A stretch of 64,000 bases of DNA from Aurelia coerulea. Its lineage: Eukaryota > Cnidaria > Scyphozoa > Semaeostomeae > Ulmaridae. A program made the position numbers and the translations under genes. Positions 53,047 through 63,135 of this stretch are shown piece after piece. Under the pieces are notes generated by a model that ran no database searches, was not told the DNA's origin, and saw only the letters and a list, made by a program, of their open reading frames with translations. Position 1 is the first letter of the stretch, and each line of letters starts with the position of its first letter. The DNA lies in contig CM076957.1 of NCBI GenBank assembly GCA_039566865.1, positions 12,533,896 through 12,597,895 of the forward strand, written 5' to 3'.

Positions 53047-54510
53047 TCAAACGAGTGATGAAGGAATGTCTGTTCCGTAACGTTCTGGAGCTCTGCGATT
53101 TCTTACTGATCTTCTTGCTACTGTTTGATTGTTTTCAGTGTCTTTGGCGCGTGTATCATAATCAACGTTTGAATCAGTGTCACTATCAGAGTCTTCTGGG
53201 AGATTAGGTATCGGTATCGACTTGAAGAATGAAGTATTACGGGTAATACGATGTCTGCCATTCTCAGCTGTTCTTCTGGTACCTTTGCACTTAATGATCT
53301 TATATGGTGCATCATTAAATCTGCTTGTAAACTTGTTTCGTTTCTGTTGCTTCACAAGTACGAAATCTCCAACGCGTAAGTTCGATGGTTTCGCGTTACG
53401 TCTCTTATCTGCATAGGATTTATGATATTTCTGACTGATTACTTCATTGCTACGAGCTTCCTTATGTCTGTTTTTAACTTTTTCTTTCAGTAAGGTTGGA
53501 AGTCTGCCTTGGATAGTACGGTTGAACAAAAGTTCACATGGTGGTACTTTCGTTGTGGAGTGTGGCGTGGTGCGGTACTGCAATAAAAATCTATTTAGCT
53601 CTTGTTTCCACACTCTTCCTTCTAAACGAGCTGTCTGCAATGCTTTTCTGAGGGGTTGCATGAACCTCTCCACTTCTGTGTTACTCTGTGGCCACAACGG
53701 TGTGCCTGGGTCATACTTGATGCCTAACGCTTTCACGTAATTCTCAAATTCTTCTCCGTTGAACGGTGGACCATTGTCCGTCCTGATTTCTCGAGGAATT
53801 CCATGAACTGAAAATATTCTGTCTAAACGTGGAATGACTGAAGACGTCTTAGTAGATTTCACTACTTCTACCTCTGGGAATCTTGAATAGCGATCTATAA
53901 TCACTAGTAAATACTCTCCCGTGGGAACTGGTCCAAAGAAATCGATGTGAACCATATCCCAGGGTCCTTCTGGCATACTTGTCATATTCAAAGGTTCTGG
54001 AGGGTTAGCTTTCCCCGTTGCTTGACAAGGTATGCATTTTTCTACTGTGGTTTGAGTGATTTTATCAATCCCTGGAAACCATACCTTCTCGCGAAGCAAT
54101 GCTTTAGTTTTAACGAGTCCTTGATGAGAATCATGGGCTAAGTCTACTGCTCTTTGCTGTAGTACGCTTGGTATGACAATTCTATGTCCTCTTAAAACTA
54201 CATTCTCTGAATTGATTGTCAATTCATCTTTGATATTCTTAAATGGTTGAACGAGATCTATATTCCATTGATTCGTTCTGATTGCTGCTCTCACTGCTTT
54301 CAGTGTTCTGTCTGTATCTGTGGCTTCTTTTATTTCCTTGAGTGTCATGGCTTTCGGGACTGCATAACGAGATATGAAATTGACGTACTCTTCAGCAAGC
54401 TTCTCTTGACGCGTGATTGGTTGATTTTCAGAATATCTAGACAGATAATCAGCTGGATTCTCTGCTCCTGGTTTGTACTTGACTGAAAAACTGTATGGCT
54501 GAAGTCTCAA
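53047..54510 (-). CDS. Gypsy integrase and end of RNase H
   Basis: A 487-codon open frame. It starts with the end of RNase H (KPGAENPADYLSR). An H2C2 zinc-binding region (HDSHQGLVKTKALLREKVWF, KCIPCQA) follows. The DDE core has VHIDFFGPVP, DNGPPFNGEEF and the Glu of SNTEVERFMQ. The C terminus carries a GPY/F-like module (RVGDFVLVKQQ) and an acidic tail ending near ERYGTDIPSSLV. It inserts the cDNA into the genome. No chromodomain seen. The frame is intact. Confidence 0.85.
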   Translation of the reverse strand: MRLQPYSFSVKYKPGAENPADYLSRYSENQPITRQEKLAEEYVNFISRYAVPKAMTLKEIKEATDTDRTLKAVRAAIRTNQWNIDLVQPFKNIKDELTINSENVVLRGHRIVIPSVLQQRAVDLAHDSHQGLVKTKALLREKVWFPGIDKITQTTVEKCIPCQATGKANPPEPLNMTSMPEGPWDMVHIDFFGPVPTGEYLLVIIDRYSRFPEVEVVKSTKTSSVIPRLDRIFSVHGIPREIRTDNGPPFNGEEFENYVKALGIKYDPGTPLWPQSNTEVERFMQPLRKALQTARLEGRVWKQELNRFLLQYRTTPHSTTKVPPCELLFNRTIQGRLPTLLKEKVKNRHKEARSNEVISQKYHKSYADKRRNAKPSNLRVGDFVLVKQQKRNKFTSRFNDAPYKIIKCKGTRRTAENGRHRITRNTSFFKSIPIPNLPEDSDSDTDSNVDYDTRAKDTENNQTVARRSVRNRRAPERYGTDIPSSLV

Positions 54511-54540
54511 AACCCATCGTTCTATTCTCGCTGATGGTTT

Positions 54541-55821
54541 TTATTTTGGACTTCCGTATATAATCTCTAACGGTTTGTGATCTGTGACTAACGTGAAATG
54601 AGATCCAAACAGAAAAAGATGAAAGTGTTCAACCGCCCATACAATACTGAGTCCTTCTTTTTCAGTCTGTGAGTAGCGTTTTTCAACATCTGTCAATCCG
54701 CGACTTGCATAAGCTACGATGCTTTGTGTCCCTGTTTCTGGTGATCTTTGTGCTAAAATTGCTGATATTCCAACAGGACTTGCGTCTACTGTGACTATAC
54801 TCTCTTTGCTTTTATCAAAATAGGCCATGACAGGCGCTGATTTCAATGCTTTCTTCAACATCTCAAAGGAATCTTGATGCTTTTGTTCCCATTTGAAAAC
54901 AACATTTTTCTTCGTCAGCTCACGGAGTGGTGCTGATATAGTAGCATAGTCCTTGATATACTTGGAACTGTAATTAACCATGCCAAGAAAACTTCTGATT
55001 TCTTGGGCTGACGTTGGTTTCTTTGTGTTTTCAAGGGCTGAAATGCGCTTTGGATCTGGAGTTGTACCTCTTTCTGAAAATATTTGACCAAAGAAATTTA
55101 ATGATTTCTGCAAAAACTTGCATTTGCCTGGATTCAAAGTGAGTTTCTTTGCAGCAAGTTTGGAAAGGCACTCCTTAAGGGCGTGGTCATGCTCCTCCCT
55201 TGTGCTTCCGAACACGATGATGTCATCGGCTAAATTCTTTACTCCATTGATTCCCTGTAAACTCGTCTGCAATGTATGCTGGAAAATTTCAGCCGCTGCG
55301 TTGGTGCCATAATTAAGTCGCGTATATCTGTAAAGTCCAACATGAGTACTGAATGTTGTGATTCCTCTGCTGTCAAGGTCGAGTTCTAGTTGATGATAAG
55401 CCTCATTCAAATCTAATTTTGAAAAATACTTCGCTCCGTTCAAATCGAGGCTGATGTCTTCCACGGTTGGAATGAGATATCTGACTCTTTTGATCGCTGT
55501 ATTGGCTACCCTCATATCTATACATAGTCGTACAGTGGCATTTGGCTTTGGAACTGCGACTATTGGGCTAATCCAGTCAGTTGGCTGATCTGCTGGGACT
55601 TTTTCAATGAGTCCTTGAGCCTGCAACTTTTCTACAGCTTTTTCAACTTTGCCACGGATGTGGTAGGGTATTCTCCTTTGTGGCTGAGCTACGGGAATGA
55701 CCTCTTTGTCAATGTTAAGGGTTATACAATGGTCTTTGAACTTTCCTATTCCAGTGAATACTTCCGTGTGTTTGTTAACAATGTCACGAATCTTTTCATC
55801 CTTTGTGTCGATGTCAACAGT
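54541..55821 (-). pseudogene. Gypsy RT-RNase H, one stop and 5' cut
   Basis: The frame from 55821 (VDIDTKDEKIRDIVNKH, IPYHIRGKVEKAV) continues to RT motifs KVPADQPTDWISPIVAVPK, FSKLDLNEAYHQLEL, and NLADDIIVFG (the catalytic pair, here LADD). RNase H follows with TVDASPVGISAIL and a conserved TDHKPLEIIYGSPK. A TAA at 54541-54543 splits this from the integrase frame; the following codons continue the same frame, so it is a point nonsense. The 5' side is broken by LINE-B. Confidence 0.85.
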
Positions 55822-56000
55822 TCAGTTCAGTTTCATATATTTTAAATTCACTTCATACAATTTATAATTTACTATACTAACAGCTAACTAAACTACAAGG
55901 AAAAGAAAATATTACAGAAAATTAATACATTGGTACGGCAAATTAATACAATATACAAATACAGAGAAAAGAATAAATTGTATGGAGGGAATTACTTAAA

Positions 56001-56046
56001 GGAGGAGCTCTCTCAATAGGTAAACTAATCGAGGAGAGAGCCCCCC
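56001..56046 (-). other. LINE-B 3' UTR stem-loop
   Basis: On the minus strand GGGGCTCTCTC pairs with GAGAGAGCTCC around the loop CTCGATTAGTTTACCTATT. The same loop core is found at 10961-11009. Confidence 0.6.
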
Positions 56047-56136
56047 CTGTCCTACGAAAATTTGAAATTATGATGGACACATTTGATTTTCGTATGATAA
56101 AGTAGAAATTGTGCCAGAATCAAACATAGCTTTGAA

Positions 56137-56289
56137 TTATTCATTGACCTTGTTCAGTAAGTAAATTTTCAGTTGCTTTTTGAAGGATATTTTCGATGGA
56201 GCATTACGGAGTTCAACGGGTAATGAATTCCAAAGTTTAGCACCAAGATATCGAATTGATTTTAAACCATATTGAAGACTGTTTATTCG
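56137..56289 (-). CDS. LINE-B ORF2 C terminus beyond the insert
   Basis: The minus strand encodes NSLQYGLKSIRYLGAKLWNS and LPVELRNAPSKISFKKQLK, then the end of ORF2. It matches the end of the other LINE-B copy (YGIRSVCYCGAKMWNGIPIE). It is separated from the rest of ORF2 by the element at 56290-57274. Confidence 0.75.
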   Translation of the reverse strand, partial: RINSLQYGLKSIRYLGAKLWNSLPVELRNAPSKISFKKQLKIYLLNKVNE

Positions 56290-57274
56290 CAGGGGCGGAT
56301 CCAGACCGGTTTCACCGGTTTCCGTGCATCGGTCAGATTTCCAAACCTAAGATAAATTTGTATTATCTGCCGGGTATCTGCCTAACTTTACAGAAAAGTA
56401 AAATAACTTGAACCTATTTTCACTCCGCAAACAAGTTTCAAGTCAAAAGGTGATAGTCTTCATAGACATGACATAGGGTACTTCTACACAAACCTTCTCA
56501 TAAACAATAAGCAACCTACATATGGCAGTCATTTGGCTTTATTTGCTATGGTTCTCCAGGAGGTATGTGATTCGAAACCTGCGTTATCAGTTTCAAGTTG
56601 CGCAACAGATTTGCACATTTGATTCGCTTTGAATGGCTGTGACGTTTCGCAATTGTTTTGATATCAAGTCCTTGTAATCTGATGAACCAATAAGGGTTGA
56701 GTGAACCTGTCCAGCGACTTCCGTGAACCGGTCGGCAATTGTTCGAAATCAGTGAACCTGTGTCGATTAGGAAGTAAACCGTTTCTGAAGGAAGTAAAAT
56801 ATGTTTGCAAAGGAAGTAGATTTTCATCGAATAGAACAAGAACGAGAAGGGCCAGCAGACGGCAATGGCTGACCCAGAAAAGGAAGATCTTTATCGACTT
56901 CACAGTGCCATCGAAGAGAAGAGTGAAGGAGAGATACAGCACACAAAACAAAAATATGAGTGTATTTTAGGAAGTTTTGAAGTTGAAGGAAGGCGTAGAG
57001 AATTTAACTTAAATTTTAAGGGTCTGAGGGGTGACGAACATCGATGTGCACAGACATTCGTCGATAAAGTTATTATGCAGAGGATGGGGGGTAGAAATTA
57101 CATGGAAAAGCTCTAGACCTGCAGCCCATCATTATTTATGTAAAAGGGCGTTGCCCTTGTTTTCCAAGAGTCTGAAGGGCGTGGTCATGAAAAATTTTTC
57201 TGGGGGCTTCGCCCCCAGACCCCCTTTTTTGCCCCCTATAAACCGGTCAGAATTCAGGGCTGGATCCGCCCCTG
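56290..57274. mobile_element. 985-bp DNA element with 5-bp TSD (hAT-like ends)
   Basis: The ends are perfect 15-bp inverted repeats, CAGGGGCGGATCCAG, followed by ACCGGTTT near each end. ATTCG flanks both sides (56285-56289, 57275-57279). Without the insert and one ATTCG the LINE-B frame runs LSRINSLQYG, equal in length to the other copy. The right end shares GGGCGTGGTC...GGCTTCGCCCCC with the hAT-like element at 5813-5865, so they are relatives, although that one made an 8-bp duplication. No transposase. Confidence 0.85.
56865..57116 (+). CDS. Short ORF carried by the DNA element
   Basis: An 83-codon ORF starting GGCAATGGCTGACCC, a good animal initiation context. It encodes MADPEKEDLYRLHSAIEEKS, a charged helix-like start, then YECILGSFEVEGRRREF. 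It is unlike any transposase I know. It could be a captured host 5' exon, or chance. It ends inside the element. Confidence 0.3.
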   Translation: MADPEKEDLYRLHSAIEEKSEGEIQHTKQKYECILGSFEVEGRRREFNLNFKGLRGDEHRCAQTFVDKVIMQRMGGRNYMEKL

Positions 57275-60200
57275 ATTCGAGATAAGTATAGATTTCCTTG
57301 ACTGGCCTGTCTCGTTGAATATTGATGAACAGATGAATTGAATAGGAAGAAGTTATGAAAGCAACTAGGTGAAGTTTTATTAACAGAGTCAAAGACAAAG
57401 GTTAAAAGTCGGAGTTCAAATATCTCAGAAAGTTTGAGAAGTTTAAGATCTTTAAAGATTGGAAGAGAGGGTGACATGCGAGGCTGAAATGAGATAGCTC
57501 TGACTGCTTTTTTCTGTAGTTTAAAAATTGGATCAACATATGATGCATATGTTTGACCCCAAACAATAAGACCATATTGTAAGAAGGACAGAAACAAAGC
57601 ATTGTACAAGCAAAGTAAAACATCTAAGGGAAGTAAGTTTCTAATTTTGAAAAAGATTCCACAAGTTCTGGCTAATTTTTTAGAAAGTTCACTGAGATGG
57701 TATTTCCAGCTTAGATGCTCATCTAAGAGGAGTCCTAAGAATTTGACAAACTTGACCCTTTTAATATGCTTTTTCACTATTTTTATCGTAGAATCAGAAG
57801 GAACATTTTTAGAAGGAGAATGAAAGATAATATAGTTTGTCTTATCAATGTTTAATGATAATTTATTAGCATCAAGCCATTTCTTTATTGATCTAAGTTC
57901 TTTGTTAACGATTTTAATTAAGTTAGATAAATCATTTGATTCACAGTAGATGTTTGTATCATCAGCAAAGAGATAGAAATTAAGTTTCTTAGAAGCATTT
58001 GGTAGATCATTGATGTAGATAAGGAAAAGTAATGGGCCTAGTACAGAACCTTGTGGTACACCACAAGTAATTGAAAGTAAGTTAGAATTATTTCCATTGA
58101 CAGAGACATATTGCTTTCTGTCAGACAGATAAGATTTAAACCACTCAAGGGCACAACCGCGCACCCCATGGTGTTCCAATTTTGATAACAAAATTTTATG
58201 ATTCACAGTATCAAAAGCCTTTTGTAAATCAATAAAAATACCACAACCAAATTTTTTATTATCAAGTGTGTTTCTAATAGCTTCTGTCAAACTCACCAGT
58301 GCATGATCAATAGAGTGGTTTTCTTGAAATCCAAATTGTAAGGAATAAAGAACATTATTTATTTCTAAAAATCTATACAGTCGCCTGTACATCAACTTCT
58401 CAAATATCTTACTGAAGATGGGTAAAAGAGAAATTGGCCTATAGTTAGATGGTAGCTCAGGATTCCCTTTTTTGAATAGAGTTATCACCTTGGCTATCTT
58501 AAGTTTATCAGGAAAAGTACCAGACTGGAAAGACTGATTCACAAGAAGAGCAAGAAGTGGAGAAACTGAGGATCCAATGATTTTTAATAATTTCATGGGT
58601 ATACTGTTAGGACCTACGGATTTAGATGGATTTAAAATATTGATTATGTCATTAATTTCTGTCCAGGTGACTGGAGTAAGGAAAAGTGAATTAGAAGTTC
58701 TGTTTGTTAAATAGTCCAGGGGAGACTTAGGTGTTACTGGGATTGTCTTTGTTATTTCATCAGCAACATTTACAAAAAAATCATTAAAAATATTTGACAT
58801 TTTACCTGGTTCTGATGTTACATTTCCTTCCTTATCTTTGATTTTGTTAATTAAAGAAGATGTAGAAGATTTATGAGAGATGATGGTTTTTATACCTGAC
58901 CATAATTTTTTCATATTTTGAGTGTTAGTAGAAAAATAGTTATGAAAATAATTTTCTTTACTTCTTTTTATTTCATTGGCAACACGATTTCTAAATTTTT
59001 TATACAATTTAAGGTTGTCATCAGTTGCATTTTTCCTTAATTTCAGCAAAACTCTGTCTCGGATTCTCATCATCTTTTGCACTCTATTATTTATCCATGG
59101 CTTATTTTTCAGTTTAATTTCCTTTCTACTCCTCTTTTTGATTGGTGCGTGCTTATTTGTCAAAGTACTAAGGTCTTGCAAAAATCTGTCAAATTTTTTG
59201 CTCACATCCATATCACTATTTTCTAAATAAGTAAAGTTAATCTGATGAAAGTCCTCAAGGAATTGGTCATCCTTAAATTTAGAATAATCATATTTGAATG
59301 ATTCAGATTTATTATGACTGACCTGAGTATTTTTCAAAATCAAGAACTGGGGAAAATGATCAGTAATTTGCATTAAAATGTTGCCACTTGTTATATTAGC
59401 ATTGGTAGCATTAGTGTATATGTTATCAATAACTGATGCTCTATGTTCTGAGACTCTAGTAGGATGATGAATACAAGGAAGAAGGCTGTGTGAAAAAAAG
59501 TTGTTGACAAAATCAGTTGTTGGTGTATGGGAAGCATAATCAAGTAGATTGACATTGAAATCACCCATTATAAATACCAGTTTGTTTGAGGATATTTTAG
59601 AAAGAAGATCCTGAAAGTGAGATGTGAGGTTTTCAACAGGTGAACTTGGGTGTCTGTAAACACAACAAATAAGGAAATCTTTATCCTTTTTGTTTTCAAT
59701 CTCCACCCATATTGTTTCAAAATCATCAGTGCAAGAATCTAAGTCTATTCTTGGCTTGGAAGCAAGAGAATTTCTAATATACAAACCAACACCACCATTT
59801 TGAGTAAGTGATGAAGTCTTAAAAAAGGTATAGCCAGGAATATCAACATTAGATGAAATGGGATTGTTAATAGAATGCCATATTTCAGACACTCCAATGA
59901 CATCAAGATTCAGATTAGAGTGAGCAGATAAAGAAACTAATTCATCATGATGAAGGGATAGACTTCTTATATTAGTGTGAAGAATAGAAAAGTCACTAGA
60001 AGAGGATGACTGTAAGGAAGACAGCTCAGGTAGAGTGAAGTAGCGAGAATCAATATTCTGAGGCATGTGCTCATCAATATCATAATCACTGAGATTAGGC
60101 AAATTCACAAGGTTAGATGTAGTTTCAAATGAAGGTAAAAAGTCAACAAAGGATGGAACATCAAAGTCATAAAGTACTGATAATTCATCATTTCCTAAGG

Positions 60201-60408
60201 AGCCAAATGGAAACAAATCTTGGATACAGTGCTTACAAAACCAATGAACCTCATCTGGTTCTTTTTCAAGTTCTCTATATTCACGAGCAGAGATATCATT
60301 GCATTTGATATGGACAAAGAAATTGCATTTATTGCAAAAAATAGCTTTTTGACAATTGCGTATGTTTTTGTGGCAAATACCACATGGTATATCAACTGGA
60401 TTTGTCAT
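57275..60408 (-). CDS. LINE-B ORF2: PHD finger, APE endonuclease, RT
   Basis: The ATG is at 60408 and the frame is open for over 1040 codons up to the inserted element; the last few codons of the raw frame (RGGSSPEF) belong to that insert. Residues 9-61 form a complete C4HC3 PHD finger: C9, C12, C25, C28, H33, C36, C58, C61. The endonuclease covers about 140-365 (HTNIRSLS, GVSEIWHS, FIMGDFNVN, ITDHF). RT covers about 600-860 (NYRPISLLPIFSKIFEKL, IDLQKAFDTVNHK, GVPQGSVLGPLLFLIYINDL, LFADDTNIY). The post-RT region has VWGQTYASYVDPIFKLQKK. No stop or frameshift is seen, so apart from the insert this ORF looks functional. Confidence 0.9.
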
Positions 60409-60656
60409 TTACATCTTATGAGTTCATAAAAAGACCAAGGTGCGGCATACTAAACTGAGAACAAGAAAATAATTGAAATAGGAATATAAAAAATGTATGT
60501 GCACATTCCATATACAATGAAATAATGCCTTTGATAATTTGTCTGAATACTTAGTTTGAAAAAGGAAATAAAATTAGATCAAGGATAATTAATCTAAGCA
60601 TAAATAAGAAGTAACACAACAAACTTGATGGATTGAGTCAGTAAATGGAGACTGCA

Positions 60657-61454
60657 TCAGAAAGTGTCAAATGATATTTCTGCATCACTGTTGTCAGGGG
60701 GCTTCTCTTTTGGACTCTCTGCTGGGCTTTGAGTTTGTCTCCCAAATCTGGACTGTCCCTCTTTGATCACCAGTTTATCCATAACAAAATAGGCTACTTT
60801 GCCTTGTTGACGTGCAGCAATCAAACTATCTTTCTGTAAGGCTCGTCTCTCTAATGTGCGCTTGGCATAGTCAGGAAAGAACTTTACTCCATCTGGCTTG
60901 AGGGACCTTGCTTTTCTAAGCACTGACTCTTTGTCCTTCCATTTGCAAAATTTAGCCACAATTGGCCTTGGCTGATTTGCGTATCTTGGATTCCTATTGG
61001 TACTTTTTATTCTGTGACATCTCTCTATCTCAAAGTTATCTTCAAGATTAAGTTTCTCCTTCAATGCCTTTCTCACAACCTCTTCTGTGTCATCCCATGT
61101 TTTCTCTTCATCTTTATCTTCCTGGATACCAAGAATCTTAATGTTGTTTCGACGACTTTGATTCTCCATGTACTCCAATTGCGATTCAACGTTGTCTGCA
61201 TGGTCATTTATCATGTTGAGATTTTCAGTATGGAGTGCAATTTTTGTATCCATGGTGTCAGCTTTATTCTTCTCTTCGTCGACCTGAGCTTGTGTGAATT
61301 GCAAACTGACCTTGAGGTCATTAATTTCCGTTCTGACTGATTTAAGTTCATCTTTTACATCCTGGATTAACATTGAAAATGTTGTCTTGAATGCGTCTGC
61401 TTGATTCTGGATGAGCATTTTAATGACCTCCAAGGTCACAGTCTCTTGACCCAT
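60657..61454 (-). CDS. LINE-B ORF1, L1-like (coiled coil, RRM, CTD)
   Basis: An intact 265-codon ORF starting MGQETVTLEVIK. Residues 25-105 form a coiled coil (DVKDELKSVRTEINDLKVSL, then NKADTMDTKIALHTENL). The RRM-like part starts at RRNNIKILGIQED. The C-terminal domain has RPIVAKFCKWKDKESVLRKA, then GVKFFPDYAKRTLERRAL. This is the Transposase_22 / L1 ORF1p layout, an RNA-binding trimer that packages LINE RNA. It lies 248 nt upstream of ORF2 on the same strand. Confidence 0.85.
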   Translation of the reverse strand: MGQETVTLEVIKMLIQNQADAFKTTFSMLIQDVKDELKSVRTEINDLKVSLQFTQAQVDEEKNKADTMDTKIALHTENLNMINDHADNVESQLEYMENQSRRNNIKILGIQEDKDEEKTWDDTEEVVRKALKEKLNLEDNFEIERCHRIKSTNRNPRYANQPRPIVAKFCKWKDKESVLRKARSLKPDGVKFFPDYAKRTLERRALQKDSLIAARQQGKVAYFVMDKLVIKEGQSRFGRQTQSPAESPKEKPPDNSDAEISFDTF

Positions 61455-61673
61455 GATTTGAACAACGTGAATTTAGGCCCACGTGTGGCCTAACTAACAG
61501 TGACTGAAACTCAAAAGTGATACGATATTTATTCTTGCCAGAGTGTATTATTCCATGAATGAGAATGTAATTGCAATTGCAACTGCAACTGAACTTTATT
61601 TTATTAAAACATATTTGATGCAAATAGTTAATGCTAAACCTTAGTTAATCAATGTTAAATGGCATCGATAATT

Positions 61674-62954
61674 TCACGTGTTCTCGCTTCGCCATGATGA
61701 TGATGATGATGATGCAACGGTTTGCACTTCCTGTTTTTTGGTTGTCGTGACTTTGTTCAGATGAAAACTAATTAATTTCAGGTCTTGGGCAGATTCTGCA
61801 CTCAGTAAGCAACCACTGTCTTGGTGTTTTGTTACATAGAACGTTGCTATGGTGTAGTGTTTCTTCGTTTCAATCAACGCTTCAAATTTCCCAATAAATT
61901 CAACAGGCGTATCGGTATTGTATGCAAACGCTTTTGTTTTAGTGCGTTCTAATTTTACCCCTTTCATTTGGCGGAATGTTTCTTGATCTAAAACATTGAT
62001 AGAAGCACCAGTATCGACTGTGATCGGGAATTTATGACCTTGAACAGTTATAAAGGTTTTGGGAATTTTCGACTTCGACTTTGCTCCCACTGCGTATAAA
62101 TAATCATCTGAACTGTCTGAATCGGATGATTCAGCGAGGTTTAAAGGGTGTACTGCTTTCTTACCTCTGCGGAAATTTGGCTTAGCTTTATTTGTCTGCA
62201 CTTTTTGGCGTTTTTCTTTACAGACCTTGGAAAAATGGTTTTCTTGCCCACAGTTATTGCATGTTTTCCCTTTGGCTGGGCACTGGCCTCTGTGAGGAAA
62301 AGTTCCCCCACAATTCCAACAAGACAATTTGCGGCGTGTCTGTGCTGGAACACTGGTTTCTCGTTTCTTTGTTATTGTATTAGCCTCCTCAGCGTGAGGG
62401 GTTTCCTTAGCTTCGATATCTTTGGACTGATATCTGCTCATTTCATCACGTCGCCCATCTAACAACATAGCGGCTAAATCGTATTTCGGGTCGCGAAGGG
62501 CACGTTTTCTGATCTTGGAAGATTTTCCCCCAATTATTATCTGCTGTTCCACTTCAAATTCTAATTCTTTGAATTCGCAGTTTTTCGACAGTGTCCTCAA
62601 CCGTGTATGAAACTGATCGAGTGCTTCCGTCGGTTCCTGTGCGGCCTGACGAAAACAATAAACTTCATACCTTCTGTTTTTCTGCGGTTCGAAAAAGGCT
62701 GTCAGCTTGTCTTTTGCTTTTTCATAATCTTTGTCTTCTCCTGTCTCAGCTAACTGATTAAAAATTTCTCTGACTCTGGCTCCAGCTTGGTACAGCAACA
62801 ACGCTCGCTGTCGTTTTGCATCGGTGATACCACTTGCAGTCAAGAACATCTCGAATTCGGTGAGCCATGTTTTCCATCTCGAAGCAAGGCTGGCACCAAT
62901 GTCTGCATCTGGACTAAACTCTGGCATAGGCTGAATTTGCAATGAGTTGGCCAT
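61674..62954 (-). CDS. Gypsy Gag-protease
   Basis: The ATG at 62954 gives 426 codons. The Gag capsid-like region (RWKTWLTEFEMFLTASGI, FHTRLRTLSKNCEF, IIGGKSSKIRKRAL) is followed by two zinc knuckles: CWNCGGTFPHRGQC (a variant CCHC) and CNNCGQENHFSKVC. The protease has the catalytic triad ITVDTGASINVLD, then LLSAESAQDL. The ORF ends after a run of serines (61690-61720) encoded by an ATG/ATC microsatellite; a slip there may have shifted the frame out of the protease-RT linker. Beyond it LINE-B begins. Confidence 0.85.
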   Translation of the reverse strand: MANSLQIQPMPEFSPDADIGASLASRWKTWLTEFEMFLTASGITDAKRQRALLLYQAGARVREIFNQLAETGEDKDYEKAKDKLTAFFEPQKNRRYEVYCFRQAAQEPTEALDQFHTRLRTLSKNCEFKELEFEVEQQIIIGGKSSKIRKRALRDPKYDLAAMLLDGRRDEMSRYQSKDIEAKETPHAEEANTITKKRETSVPAQTRRKLSCWNCGGTFPHRGQCPAKGKTCNNCGQENHFSKVCKEKRQKVQTNKAKPNFRRGKKAVHPLNLAESSDSDSSDDYLYAVGAKSKSKIPKTFITVQGHKFPITVDTGASINVLDQETFRQMKGVKLERTKTKAFAYNTDTPVEFIGKFEALIETKKHYTIATFYVTKHQDSGCLLSAESAQDLKLISFHLNKVTTTKKQEVQTVASSSSSSWRSENT

Positions 62955-62976
62955 GTTTATATGAGTCTATTGTTCA

Positions 62977-62994
62977 CTTTTACTCGTCGCCATC
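62977..62994 (-). other. Candidate Gypsy primer-binding site
   Basis: Immediately inside the 5' LTR the minus strand reads GA-TGGCGACGAGTA. A TGG start two bases after the LTR is usual for a site complementary to a tRNA 3' end (CCA). The tRNA was not identified. Confidence 0.45.
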
Positions 62995-63135
62995 TATAAT
63001 ATCCTCCGCCATAGGAATAAGAGAAGAACACACTCTGTTCAGAAACCGAACATAACAAACTCCTTTCTACTTCTTGCATACGATAACTAACTCACTTTAG
63101 GAGTCTGGGCTCTAGTCTATATACACATCATTATA
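62995..63135 (-). repeat. Gypsy 5' LTR
   Basis: 141 bp, no difference noticed from 52886-53026. At this length it is among the shortest LTRs known for Gypsy elements. A TATATA is present near its 5' end on the minus strand. Confidence 0.9.

Larger units (their letters stand above)
55822..61640 (-). mobile_element. LINE-B, near-complete, inserted in Gypsy pol
   Basis: Minus strand: 5' UTR, ORF1 (61454-60657), ORF2 (60408 to about 56137, split by a DNA element), 3' UTR with hairpin, and a TTCAG-type repeat tail at 55822-55835. The left boundary is set by Gypsy RT coding resuming at 55821. The right boundary lies somewhere in 61490-61660; no exact duplication could be identified. The other copy is at 9559-11175. 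Confidence 0.8.
52886..63135 (-). mobile_element. Ty3/Gypsy retrotransposon with nested inserts
   Basis: The 141-bp LTRs at 52886-53026 and 62995-63135 look identical by eye, start and end with TATAAT/ATTATA, and are flanked by the 5-bp GCTGG (52881-52885, 63136-63140). Minus orientation: gag-protease 62954-61674, RT-RNase H about 55821-54541, integrase 54510-53047. LINE-B (about 55822-61640) divides protease from RT. Internal length without LINE-B is about 4.4 kb. Identical LTRs mean a recent insertion; LINE-B and its own insert are younger still. Confidence 0.9.

Noticed and set aside
54541..54543. TAA between Gypsy RNase H and integrase as a regulated stop
   Set aside because: It lies in a conserved motif region, not at a gag/pol boundary; a point nonsense fits better.
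56701..56970. 89-codon ORF in the innermost DNA element
   Set aside because: It overlaps the better-initiated 56865 ORF in another frame and has Arg/Ser-rich shadow composition.
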